A program made the position numbers and the translations under genes. From NCBI GenBank assembly GCA_009731375.1, contig BJOX01000351.1:1-39378 (forward strand): 39,378 bases of DNA, given 5' to 3'. The stretch comes from Paulinella micropora (taxonomy: Eukaryota; Cercozoa; Imbricatea; Euglyphida). Positions 27,362-38,631 of this stretch are shown here, piece by piece (position 1 is the first letter of the stretch; the number at the start of each line of letters is the position of its first letter). The notes beneath the pieces were generated by a model. That model had not been told where the DNA came from and searched no databases. It saw only the letters and a program-made list of their open reading frames with translations.

Positions 27362-27806
27362 CGACTCGAGAAAGTCCTAACTCTCTCCAGTACTTTTCCA
27401 AGAACAAAATGACATCCGTACGCTGCTCTTCAGCTAGCTTGTACTTTTTTGTACAAATTAACTTGTTTGGTTCATCCGGATTCACCTGGAGCTGGAGCTG
27501 TTTTTCATCAAACTGAAAGCATTTCTTCCTGGTGTTTGGCATGGCAGCGCTTTGTTGCAAGTCGGAGAGTGCCTGTCCAAATGTAGTCTTCAGACATGCA
27601 ACATCACTCCAGCGTTTGAAAAGAGTCATTTCAGGGTCTTTCTGGCTGTGTACTTGGCCTTTCAGGAACTTCTGCTGCCTCTCTAGCCAATACGCAGAAG
27701 TGTCTGGTAGAGGGCCCCAATTCTTCATGTGATGCATAACTCCACACACAAGTTGCAGCCAAAAGGTATGCTCCGTCCTGGGCAGGACACGTGCAATCTT
27801 CACTAC
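27336..27806 (-). CDS. Transposase exon with DUF4218-like block
   Basis: Acceptor ccttgtag. The exon opens GTAGTGAAG and joins in phase 0 to the preceding exon (…ITEQ then VVKIARVLPRTEHTFW). The segment FWLQLVCGVMHHMKNWGPLP followed by YWLERQQKFLKGQV and DPEMTLFKRW matches the conserved C-terminal region of Tnp2-type proteins, where a His-rich helix is followed by GP…ER…LK…V….PE. The frame ends in a stop at 27336-27338. A second frame starts one base out of register at 27361, beside AAAAA. Confidence 0.8.
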   Translation of the reverse strand, partial: VVKIARVLPRTEHTFWLQLVCGVMHHMKNWGPLPDTSAYWLERQQKFLKGQVHSQKDPEMTLFKRWSDVACLKTTFGQALSDLQQSAAMPNTRKKCFQFDEKQLQLQVNPDEPNKLICTKKYKLAEEQRTDVILFLEKYWRELGLSRVDEKQDANK

Positions 27807-27907
27807 CTACAAGGATATGTTTACCTTCATACATTACGTCCATTCAATGTAAATCTTGCGATCATTATTAGTATTGTCAAGATGTAGTGACTAGACAATA
27901 TACTCTA

Positions 27908-28021
27908 TAATGACGACCACTATAGTGATCATCACTAAGATGCTAGTGCCCATCACTACCGGTCTAGTGCCCATCACTACAAGGCTAGTGCCCATCACTA
28001 AAACGGTAGTGACTATCACTA
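27908..28021. repeat. TAGTG-N5-CACTA palindromes phased at 21 bp (intronic)
   Basis: Five perfect TAGTG-N5-CACTA sites start at 27923, 27944, 27965, 27986 and 28007, exactly 21 bp apart, with spacers ATCAT, CCCAT, CCCAT, CCCAT and ACTAT. A sixth, degenerate one abuts at 27908. The array sits in the intron between the transposase exons ending 28100 and starting 27806. A T run of 58 (28029-28086) lies between the array and the donor. Confidence 0.95.
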
Positions 28022-28024
28022 CTG

Positions 28025-28087
<63 letters not shown>

Positions 28088-28099
28088 TTGCCAGAGTAC

Positions 28100-29500
28100 C
28101 TGTTCGGTGATCCACGTGCCTAGGTTGTTCAATGCCACTGGGTCGCTAGGTATTTTGCGCAGTTTGGTTACGCGCAGAACACGAAAAAGACGCGCTAAAC
28201 ACTTGAGTACTTCTTGGTTGATGCCCAGACCATCATAAATCCAAGGGCCACAAAAACGAAGGAAAAACGAAGCGTCCGCTACCTTGGCCTTGCCAAATGT
28301 TCCGTACGGTGACCCCGTCCCACGCTGCCCTCGCAGTGCCCGCACTGCCATGTAACGTATGTCGATCTCCTTCCTGATAGACATTCCCAAGGCCAGGTTC
28401 GAGTACTGCTTGTTGATCTTGGTCAATTCAGCTACGCGTGCAGCAAAGAGAGCTTCTTCTCTTATGAGTCGAGCCTCGTATTGGGCGTCCGTGTCATCAC
28501 GCTCTCTGCGTACAGGTCTTGGCTGACCTGGCAGGGGCTTGTGTTTGGGATGTTTCTTTCCTTCAGAGTCATCCGACGTCATTGCAACAATATGCGCAAC
28601 GGCGTTTTCGTCAACGTGCATTCCATCAACCATCATATCCAACACAGAATCGAAGGCAGGGATTCCTTGGCACGCATTATCATACTTGACACCTTGAGAA
28701 TGGTGCGGCTTTTGGAACGGACGAAGACCTTCGTTATGTCGTCGCACGTCCGACGCTCGAGCAGCATACCACACAGCTGTCTTGTTTTGGGGTGGAGCCG
28801 TGGCAAAGGGCGGTCCGTGGCATGGGATGACCGACTGGGAGAAAGGCTCGAAAGTCCGGAGTGACAGTATGAGTGCTCCCGATTGTGACAAACTCTGTGA
28901 AGCAGCAGCGACATGCGTACTTGCCGCTCTGATTAGTACCGGCGATATGCTTTTGACCTTGGCCGTCTGCCATCACTCCTAAACATAGGACCCTGCATGT
29001 CTTCTCGACTCCTTCCCGGTCACGCACCATACGCGGCAAATATGCATGGCGCAGCTGATCGACCAGAGTCGAAAAGGCTGTTTTCAGGCTTGGGGGGATA
29101 TACGGACCTCCCACTATGCCTCCCATCCACAGCTCGCCTGATGTAGAGAAGGCAATATTCTTGATGGTGTTTACCCATACACTGTGGGGGGCACTGTACT
29201 GTGTAGAAACCACAGGCGTGCCATCGGATCCCAGCAAAACTGGTATGACGCAGATCTCTTGCAGTGCACCCGCCGCAGAGCTCGCTGCTTGCTGCATTTT
29301 CAGCTTGTAGCGGGGTGAACAGCGGATGCAGCACATAAATCCTGGTTCAGCGGCAGCTCGCGCGTCGTGGACCTGCCTGCTTGCTTGAAGCTGGTTCCAA
29401 GTCCTGTTCACCATACTTGCATCCAGTTGCGTACCAATGTCCGCCGCAAAAACCCTTTCCCCTCGCAAGGGGTGTCAGTTAGAGCATTCGGATGCCTTGT
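28100..29500 (-). CDS. Core exon of the Tnp2-like transposase (with two frame breaks)
   Basis: Acceptor ctcctgctgcag, donor GTACTC. Two frame changes are needed: one near 29456-29465 (GGGGAAAGGG on the coding strand) and one near 28782-28791 (CCCCAAAA). Motifs in order: VIPVLLGSDGTPVVS (about 29225; first catalytic Asp candidate) followed by SVWVNTIKNI; LWMGGIVGGPYIPPSLKT; LCLGVMADGQGQKHIAG (about 28967; second Asp candidate); KYACRCCF, a C-X2-C zinc motif; GVKYDNACQGIPAFDSVLDM and VDGMH (about 28627), the conserved FD.V..F.VD.MH block. This is the pattern of the Transposase_21/Tnp2 family, whose DDE-type nuclease cuts and pastes CACTA elements. Confidence 0.85.
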
Positions 29501-29528
29501 CTGCAGCAGGAGTAAGCGAACACTCCAA

Positions 29529-29950
29529 GTAACACCTAACATTCATTCACATTCATCACACATATTGGAATCCACATATGAGATATTTCATCATAGTATG
29601 TAGTGATGGTCACTTAATAGTTAGCGATGGTCACTTTGCGTTTAGTGATGGTCACTTAGAGGTTAGTGACGGTCACTTAGAGGTTAGTGATGGTCACTTA
29701 GATGTAACACCTAACATTCATTCACATTCATCACACATATTGGATTCATCACACATATTAGGTATTTCATCATAGTATGTAGTGATGGTCACTTAATAGT
29801 TAGTGATGGTCACTTTGCGTTTAGTGATGGTCACTTAGGGGTTAGTGATGGTCACTTAGAGGTTAGTGATGGTCACTTAGAGGTTAGTGATGGTCACTTA
29901 GTTGTAACACCTAACATTCATTCACATTCATCACACACATTGGATTCGAA
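29529..29950. repeat. Block repeat with TAGTGATGGTCACT units (intronic)
   Basis: A block beginning gtaacacctaacattcattc starts at 29529, 29704 and 29904. Each of the first two carries a series of 20-21 bp units of the form TTAGTGATGGTCACTTAGAGG. The third copy is partial. All lie in the transposase intron 30058-29501. Plus-strand frames read as SDGHLEV repeats, an artefact of the 21-bp unit. Confidence 0.93.
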
Positions 29951-30058
29951 TTCATCACACATATTGGATATTTTATCTTAACAGTACCTGTGATGGATCA
30001 TGGTACTTTGGTCCCTTGTGCCTGCAACTGCCATCTTGACTTTGTGTCAACTGCTTAC

Positions 30059-30554
30059 TGATGCATCTGGCACAACAAGGTCTCTTATCACGGCGTACAC
30101 AGCTTCCATGATTTCGTGACTGCCATTGTGTCGCTGTTGAATTTGCAACAGGGCAGCGACTACTTGAGCCACAGTCGCTGTTGCGTAAGCCGGACCAGGC
30201 CCTTGCACAAACTGCTCTGCGTACGATAACGCAGCAGGCACACCTTGCCGTCCCCCCGCCAAGCGTGGAGGACGCAAGCCTTGCATCTCTTCATCCTCGC
30301 TGGACGCTGGATAAAGATCAGCATCCTCATCGTCCGGGCCCGAATCTTGATTGTCTGGACCAGCTAACTCCAGAGGTGCCAGGGGAGGTCCTACAGGGTC
30401 GCTGCGACCAGCTGCAAGGTGTCCGACTCCATCTTCTTCCTCTGAGTCAGATATTGCCAGAGCTGCCCGCGGACGTCGTGTTACAGCTACAGTTGCAGAG
30501 TGTCTGACTCGCTCTCTGGGAAAATGCCATCCATATTTTTGCACATGTTTGCGC
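30059..30554 (-). CDS. N-terminal exon of the Tnp2-like transposase gene
   Basis: Acceptor cttgaacag, donor GTAAGC. The exon reads RKHVQKYGWHFPRERVRHS, then an acidic region (SDSEEEDGVG; DDEDADLYPASSEDEEM), a proline- and glycine-rich stretch and a helical end (VAQVVAALLQIQQRHNGSHE). It ends on a codon boundary, in agreement with the next exon. The upstream candidate exon 30872-30812 (acceptor tttctag, donor GTAGCA) ends with two codon bases and fits the one-base start here. A longer version of that exon, with donor GTACAC at 30783, does not fit. The true start codon is not identified. The role of this acidic N-terminal part is unknown. Confidence 0.6.
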
Positions 30555-30589
30555 CTGTTCAAGCAGAATTGCGTGCGTAGGGAGGGATG

Positions 30590-30705
30590 TATGCATAGTG
30601 ATGATCATTAAAAATGCAGTGCTGATCACTTACTAATAGTGATGGTCACTCACCAATTAGTGATTGTCACTTAAATTGTAGTGATGGTCACTTAGACACA
30701 TTATA
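30590..30705. repeat. Short TAGTG/CACTA repeat cluster (intronic)
   Basis: Four or five copies of tagtgatNNtcact-type sites, in the intron between candidate transposase exons 30872-30812 and 30554-30059. Confidence 0.85.
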
Positions 30706-30884
30706 ATTAATAACAGTATGTCCGAGAGCATAACCATCCTTGCTAGCCAGCAATTATACATACTATTATTATCAACAGTGTACCTCGTCGAGTATGCCAG
30801 TTGTTTGCTACCTCAGCACGAAGCACACTTGCAGGCCTCGACGCCACGACCGCGCGGCATCGTTCGCCGAGGCTAGAAAGATAC

Positions 30885-31016
30885 CTAGATAGATAGATAT
30901 AGATAGATATAGATAGATATAGATAGATATATAGATATATATATAGATAAATAGATAAATAGATAGATAGATAGATAAGATAGATAGATAAGATAGATAG
31001 ATAGATAGATAGATAT

Positions 31017-31086
<70 letters not shown>

Positions 31087-32230
31087 GTATGTATGTATGT
31101 AAGTATGTGTGTGTGTGTGTGTGTTTGTATGTATGTATGCATGTATGCATGTATATGTGTATGTGTGTATGTATGTGTGTGTGTGTATGTATGTATGTAT
31201 GTATGTATGTATGTGTGTATAATTATGTGTATGTCTGTATTGTATGTATGTATGTATGTATGTATGTATGTGTGTATGTGTGTGTGTATGTGTGTGTATG
31301 TGTGTGTATGTGTATAATTATGTGTATGTCTGTATGTATGTATATGTGTATGCATGTATGTATGTATGTATGTATACGTATGTATGTATACGTATGTATG
31401 TGTGTATGTGTGTGTGTGTGTATAATTATGTGTATGTATGTATGTATGTATGTATGTATGTGTGTATGTATGTATGTATGTGTGTGTGTGTATGTATGTA
31501 TGCATGTATGTATGTATGTATGTATGTATGTATGTATGTATGTATATGTTTGTGTGTGTGTATGTACATATATGTGTATGTATGTATGTATGTATGTATA
31601 CGTATGTATGTATACGTATGTATGTATACGTATGTATGTATACGTATGTACGTATGTATGTATGTATCTGTGTATGTATGTATGTGTGTATGTGTGTATG
31701 TATGTATACGTATGTATGTATACGTATGTATGTGTGTATGTGTGTGTGTGTATAATTATGTGTATGTATGTATGTATGTATGTGTGTATGTATGTATGTA
31801 TGTGTGTGTATGTATGTGTGTATGTATGTATGTATGTATGTATGTATATGTTTGTGTGTGTATGTATGTATATGTGTATGCATGTATGTATGTACGTATG
31901 TATGTATACGTATGTATGTATACGTATGTATGTGTGTATGTGTGTGTGTGTGTATAATTATGTGTATGTATGTATGTATGTATGTGTGTATGTATGTATG
32001 TATGTGTGTGTATGTATGTGTGTATGTATGTATGCATGTATGTATGTATGTATGTATGTATGTATGTATATGTTTGTGTGTGTATGTATGTATATGTGTA
32101 TGCATGTATGTATGTACGTATGTATGTATACGTATGTATGTATACGTATGTGTGTATACGTATGTGTGTATACGTATGTATGTATGTATGTATGTATCTG
32201 TGTATGTATGTATGTATGTATATGTGTGTA

Positions 32231-32261
<31 letters not shown>

Positions 32262-32823
32262 ATGTATGTATGTATATGTTTGTGTGTGTGTATGTATGTA
32301 TATGTGTATGCATGTATGTATGTATGTATGTATGTATACGTATGTATGTATACGTATGTATGTGTGTATGTATGTATGTATGTATGTATGTATGTGTGTG
32401 TGTGTGTGTGTTTGTATGTAAGTATGTACGTATGTATGTATGTATATGTGTATGTATGTATGTGTTTGTGTGTGTTTGTGTGTGTTTGTGTCTATGTATG
32501 TATGTATGTGTGTGTGTGTGTTTGTATGTATGCATGTATGTATGTATGTATGTGTGTATGTATGTATGTATGTGTGTGTGTGTATGTGTGTATGCATGTA
32601 TGTATGTATGTATGTATGTATGTATGTATGTATGTATGTATGTATGTATATGTTTGTGTGTGTGTATGTATGTATATGTGTATGCATGTATGTATGTATG
32701 TATGTATACATACGTATGTATGTATACGTATGTATGTGTGTATGTATGTATGTATGTATGTATGTATGTGTGTATGTGTGTGTATGTATGCATGTATGTA
32801 TGTATGTATGTATGTGTGTGTAT
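30885..32823. repeat. (TAGA)n then a 1.7-kb (GTAT)n/(GT)n array
   Basis: TAGA/TATAGA units to about 31085, then GTAT with GT, GTTT and tacgta interruptions to 32823. A higher-order pattern is visible: the segment tataattatgtgtatg recurs at about 31218, 31313, 31421, 31750 and 31954, and gtatgtatacgtatgtatg recurs many times. The 588- and 608-codon frames through it (MYVCMYV and HTYIHTY) are artefacts. It separates the two divergent genes. Confidence 0.96.
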
Positions 32824-33001
32824 TATTACCGGTACCAGCTGCAGTACTAGTCTGAATGAAAATGAACCTTGGCCTCAAAAATCTGGTCTGTTTGAAAAAC
32901 TTGTCAGGTCGGTCCATTACCAATACAGTCCTGAACTCATAAGTTTGGAAAAGCAAAAAAAAAACGGTCTGATCAGTTCGAAAAACTGACTTCGCGCCGA
33001 C

Positions 33002-33185
33002 ATGGTACCCTGCTTTCTCTTGCAAGATCACTACCACCACTTTTTGCACAACGTAACGTTCACATAACGTAACAAATCTACCACCATTTCTACACTTTAT
33101 GTAGCCGCCAAGAAAAAAAAACAAGCAGGAACAGGGGAACGATGACGGCAATTCCAATGAAACTGTTACAGGTCTCTCGAGTCAA

Positions 33186-33235
<50 letters not shown>

Positions 33236-33446
33236 NNNNNNNNNNNNNNNNNNNNNNNNNNNNNNNNNNNNNNNNNNNNNNNNNNNNNNNNNNNNNNNNN
33301 NNNNNNNNNNNNNNNNNNNNNNNNNNNNNNNNNNNNNNNNNNNNNNNNNNNNNNNNNNNNNNNNNNNNNNNNNNNNNNNNNNNNNNNNNNNNNNNNNNNN
33401 NNNNNNNNNNNNNNNNNNNNNNNNNNNNNNTCTCTCTCTCTCTATG

Positions 33447-33521
<75 letters not shown>

Positions 33522-33650
33522 GAGACAAGCCCAGATTCTCCCTCGAAGTGCACGCGATCTCAAACTGCCCACGATTCGACAGTAGTAAAGATCGATGACT
33601 GCAAGTCGTCCAATATTAATGCAACGGCTGTAGGTCTCTCTCTCTCTCTT

Positions 33651-33690
<40 letters not shown>

Positions 33691-34062
33691 TCTCCCTCTC
33701 CCAGTTCTCTCGAGCTCTTTCTCTCTATCTCTCTCTCTCTCTTTCTCTCCCTCTCTCTCTCCCTCTCTGTCTCTCTTCTTCTTCTTCTTCGCTTTTATTG
33801 AAAGAACAATTTTATAATTGGACTCAGGGAACGTCCACGTGAAAAGTATAGCTAGTAAGTTATACCTTTATCAAAGGTGGAAACCTAATTATTCAGTTGA
33901 GTGTATTAAGGAAGATATTAATATTAAATGAGTATTCAGCGGCTCAGTATTAATATTGTATTATAGTTATTAAAATTAATATTTTCTCTCACTCTCTCTT
34001 TCTCTCACTCTCTCTCTCTCACTCTCTCTTTCTCATCTCTCTCTCTCTCTCTCTCTCTCCCC

Positions 34063-34093
<31 letters not shown>

Positions 34094-34109
34094 TCTTTCT
34101 CGAGCTCTT

Positions 34110-34172
<63 letters not shown>

Positions 34173-34335
34173 GTCTCACTCTCTCTCTCACTCTCTCTCA
34201 CTCTCTCATCTCTCTTTCTCTCCCTCTCTCTCTCTCTCTTTCTCTCTCAGACTCTCTCTCACTCTCACTCTCTCTCTCTCTCTCTCCAGTGTGTGTGTCT
34301 GCGTAACTGACACATAATTTTGTCTGCTCTCTGCC

Positions 34336-34379
<44 letters not shown>

Positions 34380-34925
34380 CATCATAGTGACAGTCACTGA
34401 AGTTTAGTGATGGGCACTTAGTTGTTAGTGTTCATCACTAGATACGTGTAAATAGTGATAGTCACTATTGCCAGTGACCATCACTAATTATTCCTTGTTA
34501 GTGATCATCACTCAGTGGTTAGTGACCATCACTAAACGTATAGTCATTCCAGTATTACATGACATAGTAAGTGATGCGCACTAGATTGTTAGTGATCGTC
34601 ACTGTGTTTTATTTTGTAGTGATCGTCACTATTGTTAGTGACCAGCACTACATATAAATATTTAGTGCCCATCACTACCTAGTTAGTGCCCATCACTTAG
34701 TATGTAGTCGTAGTTACAATTTTACATAAAATAGATACAATTTTACAATATTCATACATACATACATACATACATACATACATTTGTTCAATATACATAC
34801 ATACATACAAAACACTTAGGGGACAAGGACGCACTGAGGTCGGAGACAGGTCCTTTCGACGCATGGAAAGACGCTGATGCAGACTGCGCTGCATTCTTAG
34901 AGTCCAAGGTACATAGGTAGATAGG

Positions 34926-34967
<42 letters not shown>

Positions 34968-35040
34968 CATAGATATATAGATACATAGATATATAGATGG
35001 ATAGATACATAGATAGATAGATACATAGATAGATAGATAT

Positions 35041-35079
<39 letters not shown>

Positions 35080-35120
35080 CATAGATAGATACATAGATAG
35101 ATAGATACATAGATAGATAC

Positions 35121-35171
<51 letters not shown>

Positions 35172-37673
35172 TCATCACTAAATTGATAGTGATGGTCACT
35201 GTGTTTTATTTTGTAGTGATCGTCACTATGGTTAGTGACCAGCGCTACGTATGAATATTTAGTGCCCATCACTACATTGGTAGTGCTCATCACTAAATAT
35301 ATAGTCATTTCAGTATTGCAGACATAGCAAGTGATGCGCACTAAATTGTTAGTGATGGTCACTGTGTTTTATTTTGTAGTGATCGTCACTATGGTTAGTG
35401 ACCAGCACTACGTGTTATATTTAGTGCCCATCACTACATGGTTAGTGCCCATCACTTAGTAGATAGGTAGATTGATGGATAGATAGATGGGTAAATAGGT
35501 AGATAGATAGATAGGTAGATAGGTAGATATAGATGCAGATATTTAAAATGTGTGTGTGTGTATCTTTTTATCTCTGTATGTAGGTAGTGCAAGCCTACTT
35601 GCAGCGACAAGGCTCGGAAGTAAAAGACGCGGTTAAAGACGCGGTCGGTATTTATTTCATGGCACAGAAGCACCCAGGCGGCCTTCAAGCTTTCATCAAG
35701 GAGCGTGGCCTTTGGGTGGGACAATTTATGGCCTGTCCCAGGCTTGATTTTGACTTCGAAGTTTTTACACCAAAAGCGCAGCAGACAGCAATACTACTCC
35801 AGAGCGACATTGTTTTACGTGATGGAGGGATTGAGGATTCTGGGTGGAACGAGGAGCAATGTCTGCATGCACAAGATCTGTATTGCCGGCAGCAAGCGCT
35901 CATAGAGCTTGGCGGTAGTGGAAAGATTTTAACTCATGTCAGCTGGCCAGGGCAGCAGAGCCTCGCGGTGAAAGAGTGGATAGCAACGTCCAAACGAATG
36001 CCAGCATTTGTAGGTAAGTGCCCATCACTACATAATAAGTGCCCATCACTACATAGCAAGTTTCACTACATAGTAAGTGCCCATCACTATATAGTAAGTG
36101 CACATCACTGTATAGTAAGTGCCCATCATGATCACTTCATAGTAAGTACCTATCACTACACAGTAAGTGCCAATCACTACATATTAAGTGCCCATCACTG
36201 CATAGTAAGTTCCCATCAGTACAGAGTAAGTGCCCATCACTAGATAGATAGATAGATAGATATATGTATGTATGTGTGTGTATACGTATGTATGTATGTA
36301 TGTGTGTGTATGTATGTATGTATGTATGTATGTGTGTGTCATCACTACATAGTAAGTGCCCATCAGTACATAGTAAGTGACCATCACTACATAGTAAGTG
36401 CCCATCACTACATAGTAAGTGCCCATCACTACATAGTAAGTGCCTATCACTACATAGTAAGTGCCCATCACTACATAGTAAGTGCCCATCACTACATAGT
36501 AAGTGCCCATCACTATATAACAAGTGCCCATCACTACATAGTGCCCATACCCCATTGTAAGTTCTCATCACTACATTGTAAGTTCTCAGCACTACATACT
36601 AAGTACTAATTTACTTCTTTTTCTACTCGATAGAAGCGCCTGCAGCTACAGGCACCTCTGCAACCAGCGCATCGCCGCCAGCCGGCTCTAGCCCAGCGCA
36701 GGCAGAGCGAAGCGTGGAAGAAATGCTGGACATTCTTGGAGAGGAGAAGGATGAAACACCCGTGCCAGAAGATCAATTGAGTGAGGGGTCTGAAGGTGAG
36801 GAAGAACTGGTGGACAAGGACACCATTTATGTTACGGAGGTCGCGCCCGCAGAAGAGTTTGCGGAACAAGTGACGGGACTGTGCACTGCTCACTTGGAGG
36901 CCGCAAAGAAAGCAAACCCAACTGCGATTCAAATCGGACTCAGGTATTCGTTCCCCCAAAACTAGCTAGCTTGCTTGTTAACAAGAAGAAATGTTTAAGA
37001 AGAAAACACCAAACAACGCTTGTCGTCTTTAGTTTCTTGTCAGTCAATTAGACAAATACAGTGTGATTGCAATGTAACCATCTAGGGTGTCCTTCAAGGA
37101 CTTGCTGGATTCCCACGTGAAGGTCTTCGCGGATGCGAAGATGACGAAGAGTCTTCCACTGCAAATATTGGGTCATTACGGATGTAGTGATGGTTACTTA
37201 GCAGTTAGTGATGGTCACTTAGACGTTAGTGATGGTCACTTAGACGTTAGTGATGGTCACTTACAGATTAGTGATGGTCACTTAGCTGCTAGTGATGATC
37301 ACTTATTGCATAGCTTGCCATGTACAGAGGCTTCTCTGCGAGTCACGACGAAAGCTCTCAAGGATTTCTCCAAAAGCAAACTGTTCGCCAACATGCCCGT
37401 GACAGAGTAACTTACCCACGCAGTACATAAAAAATGAAAAAACTGTGTGCATATGTTACTGCTTCATGTATTGCGTGGGTATGTGCAGGCCCTGGGGCAA
37501 GGAGTCAAAGGTGACGTTGGAGGCTGTGAGAGCAGCACTGCCCGTGATCAACTATGAACAGTTAGATCCAAAGCCAGCGAAGCTGGACATTGCAGGTCTG
37601 ATCTTTAGTCAGCATAAAGGTATTCCTGGAGTGTACCAGTTCAGAAGGCAAATGGACAGGAACATAGCGAAGG

Positions 37674-37724
<51 letters not shown>

Positions 37725-38583
37725 TTTTCTCTCTCTCTCTCTTTTCCCTCCTCTCTCTGAAGTTAGTGATGGTCACTTCGAGGTTAGTGATGGTCACTTT
37801 GAGGTCAGTGATGGTCCCTTCTCTCTGAAGTTATTGATGGTCACTTCGAAGTTAGTGATGGTCACGTTGAGGCTAGTTAGTGATGGTCACTTCGAAGTTA
37901 GTGATGTTGTTGAATGACTGTCAATCAGAAGTTAGTGATGGTCACTTAAAGGTTAGTGATGGTCACTTAAAAGTTAGTGATGGTCACTTAGATGTTAGTG
38001 ATGGTCACTTAGAAGATAGTGATGGTCACTTAGGGGTTAGTGATGATCACTTAATGCATAGCATGTCAATATTAATAATAATGATAATAACAATAAAGGA
38101 CTAGTAACAATAATAATATTAACAAGCCCAATTAGAGATCGATGGTAACAAGTCCAGCCGCCACTCCCAATTCAGTTACCTGAGGTAATAGGGAAGTAAA
38201 CGAAGATTCCATGCGAGTAGCTAATGTAGCACCTTCGGGTGTTACCTTAGCGAAACACGTGGGTGTTACTACCATCTCATCTGGTACTGATGCCGGAACC
38301 GGTCGGTGTCAACCGACACCTGCCCCCAGTTGACACCCGATCTCAACGGGCAAGACAATAATCATAATAATAATAATAATAATANNNNNNNNNNTCTCTG
38401 TGTGTGTCTCAAACACATACTCTCACACTCTTCTCTCTCTCGCTCTCTGTCTGTAGGTTACCGTGGCAGGCATCACGGACGCGTCTTTGAACAGGCATAT
38501 TATCAATCAGTTGTGTGATCTCACTGCGCTCCATTATTTCCCGTATACGAACAAGAAGATAGATAGTATGATCTCTCTCTCTC

Positions 38584-38631
<48 letters not shown>

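Larger units (their letters stand above)
26579..30872 (-). mobile_element. Tnp2-like (CACTA/EnSpm superfamily) DNA transposon gene region
   Basis: The gene reads leftward. The exon model is: candidate 30872-30812, then 30554-30059, 29500-28100, 27806-27336, and an overlapping frame 27361-26579. Mapped introns have GT-AG ends and agreeing phases. The order of conserved blocks fits Tnp2 transposases: a SDG block, a zinc-like C-X2-C region, a VDGMH block, then the GPL...ER...LK block of the DUF4218 region. I could not find terminal inverted repeats or target duplications, and a 690-base gap lies just past the 3' end. Three apparent frame breaks lie at homopolymers, so this copy is either decaying or carries consensus errors. 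Confidence 0.85.

Noticed and set aside
27902-28021. CRISPR-like array
   Set aside because: 21-bp spacing with 5-base variable centres is too short for repeat-spacer units, there are no cas genes, and the DNA is eukaryotic.
28019-28110. Poly-Lys tail of the transposase or a processed pseudogene poly-A
   Set aside because: The T run on the plus strand lies inside an intron with a good donor (GTACTC) and acceptor, and the exons on either side join in phase.
31089-32989. Long open frames of 339-608 codons in the (GTAT)n array
   Set aside because: All residues derive from GTAT/GT repeats (MYVCMYV, HTYIHTY); frames are open on both strands because the units lack stops.
32492-33157. Minus-strand gene opposite the start of the plus-strand gene
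   Set aside because: The non-repeat part of the frame has no recognisable content and overlaps in-phase exons on the other strand.
37087-38104. SDGHLDV-repeat protein
   Set aside because: The frame runs through 21-bp TAGTGATGGTCACT units. A spliced reading that omits them keeps the flanking exons in phase, so intron is the simpler view, though retention is not excluded.
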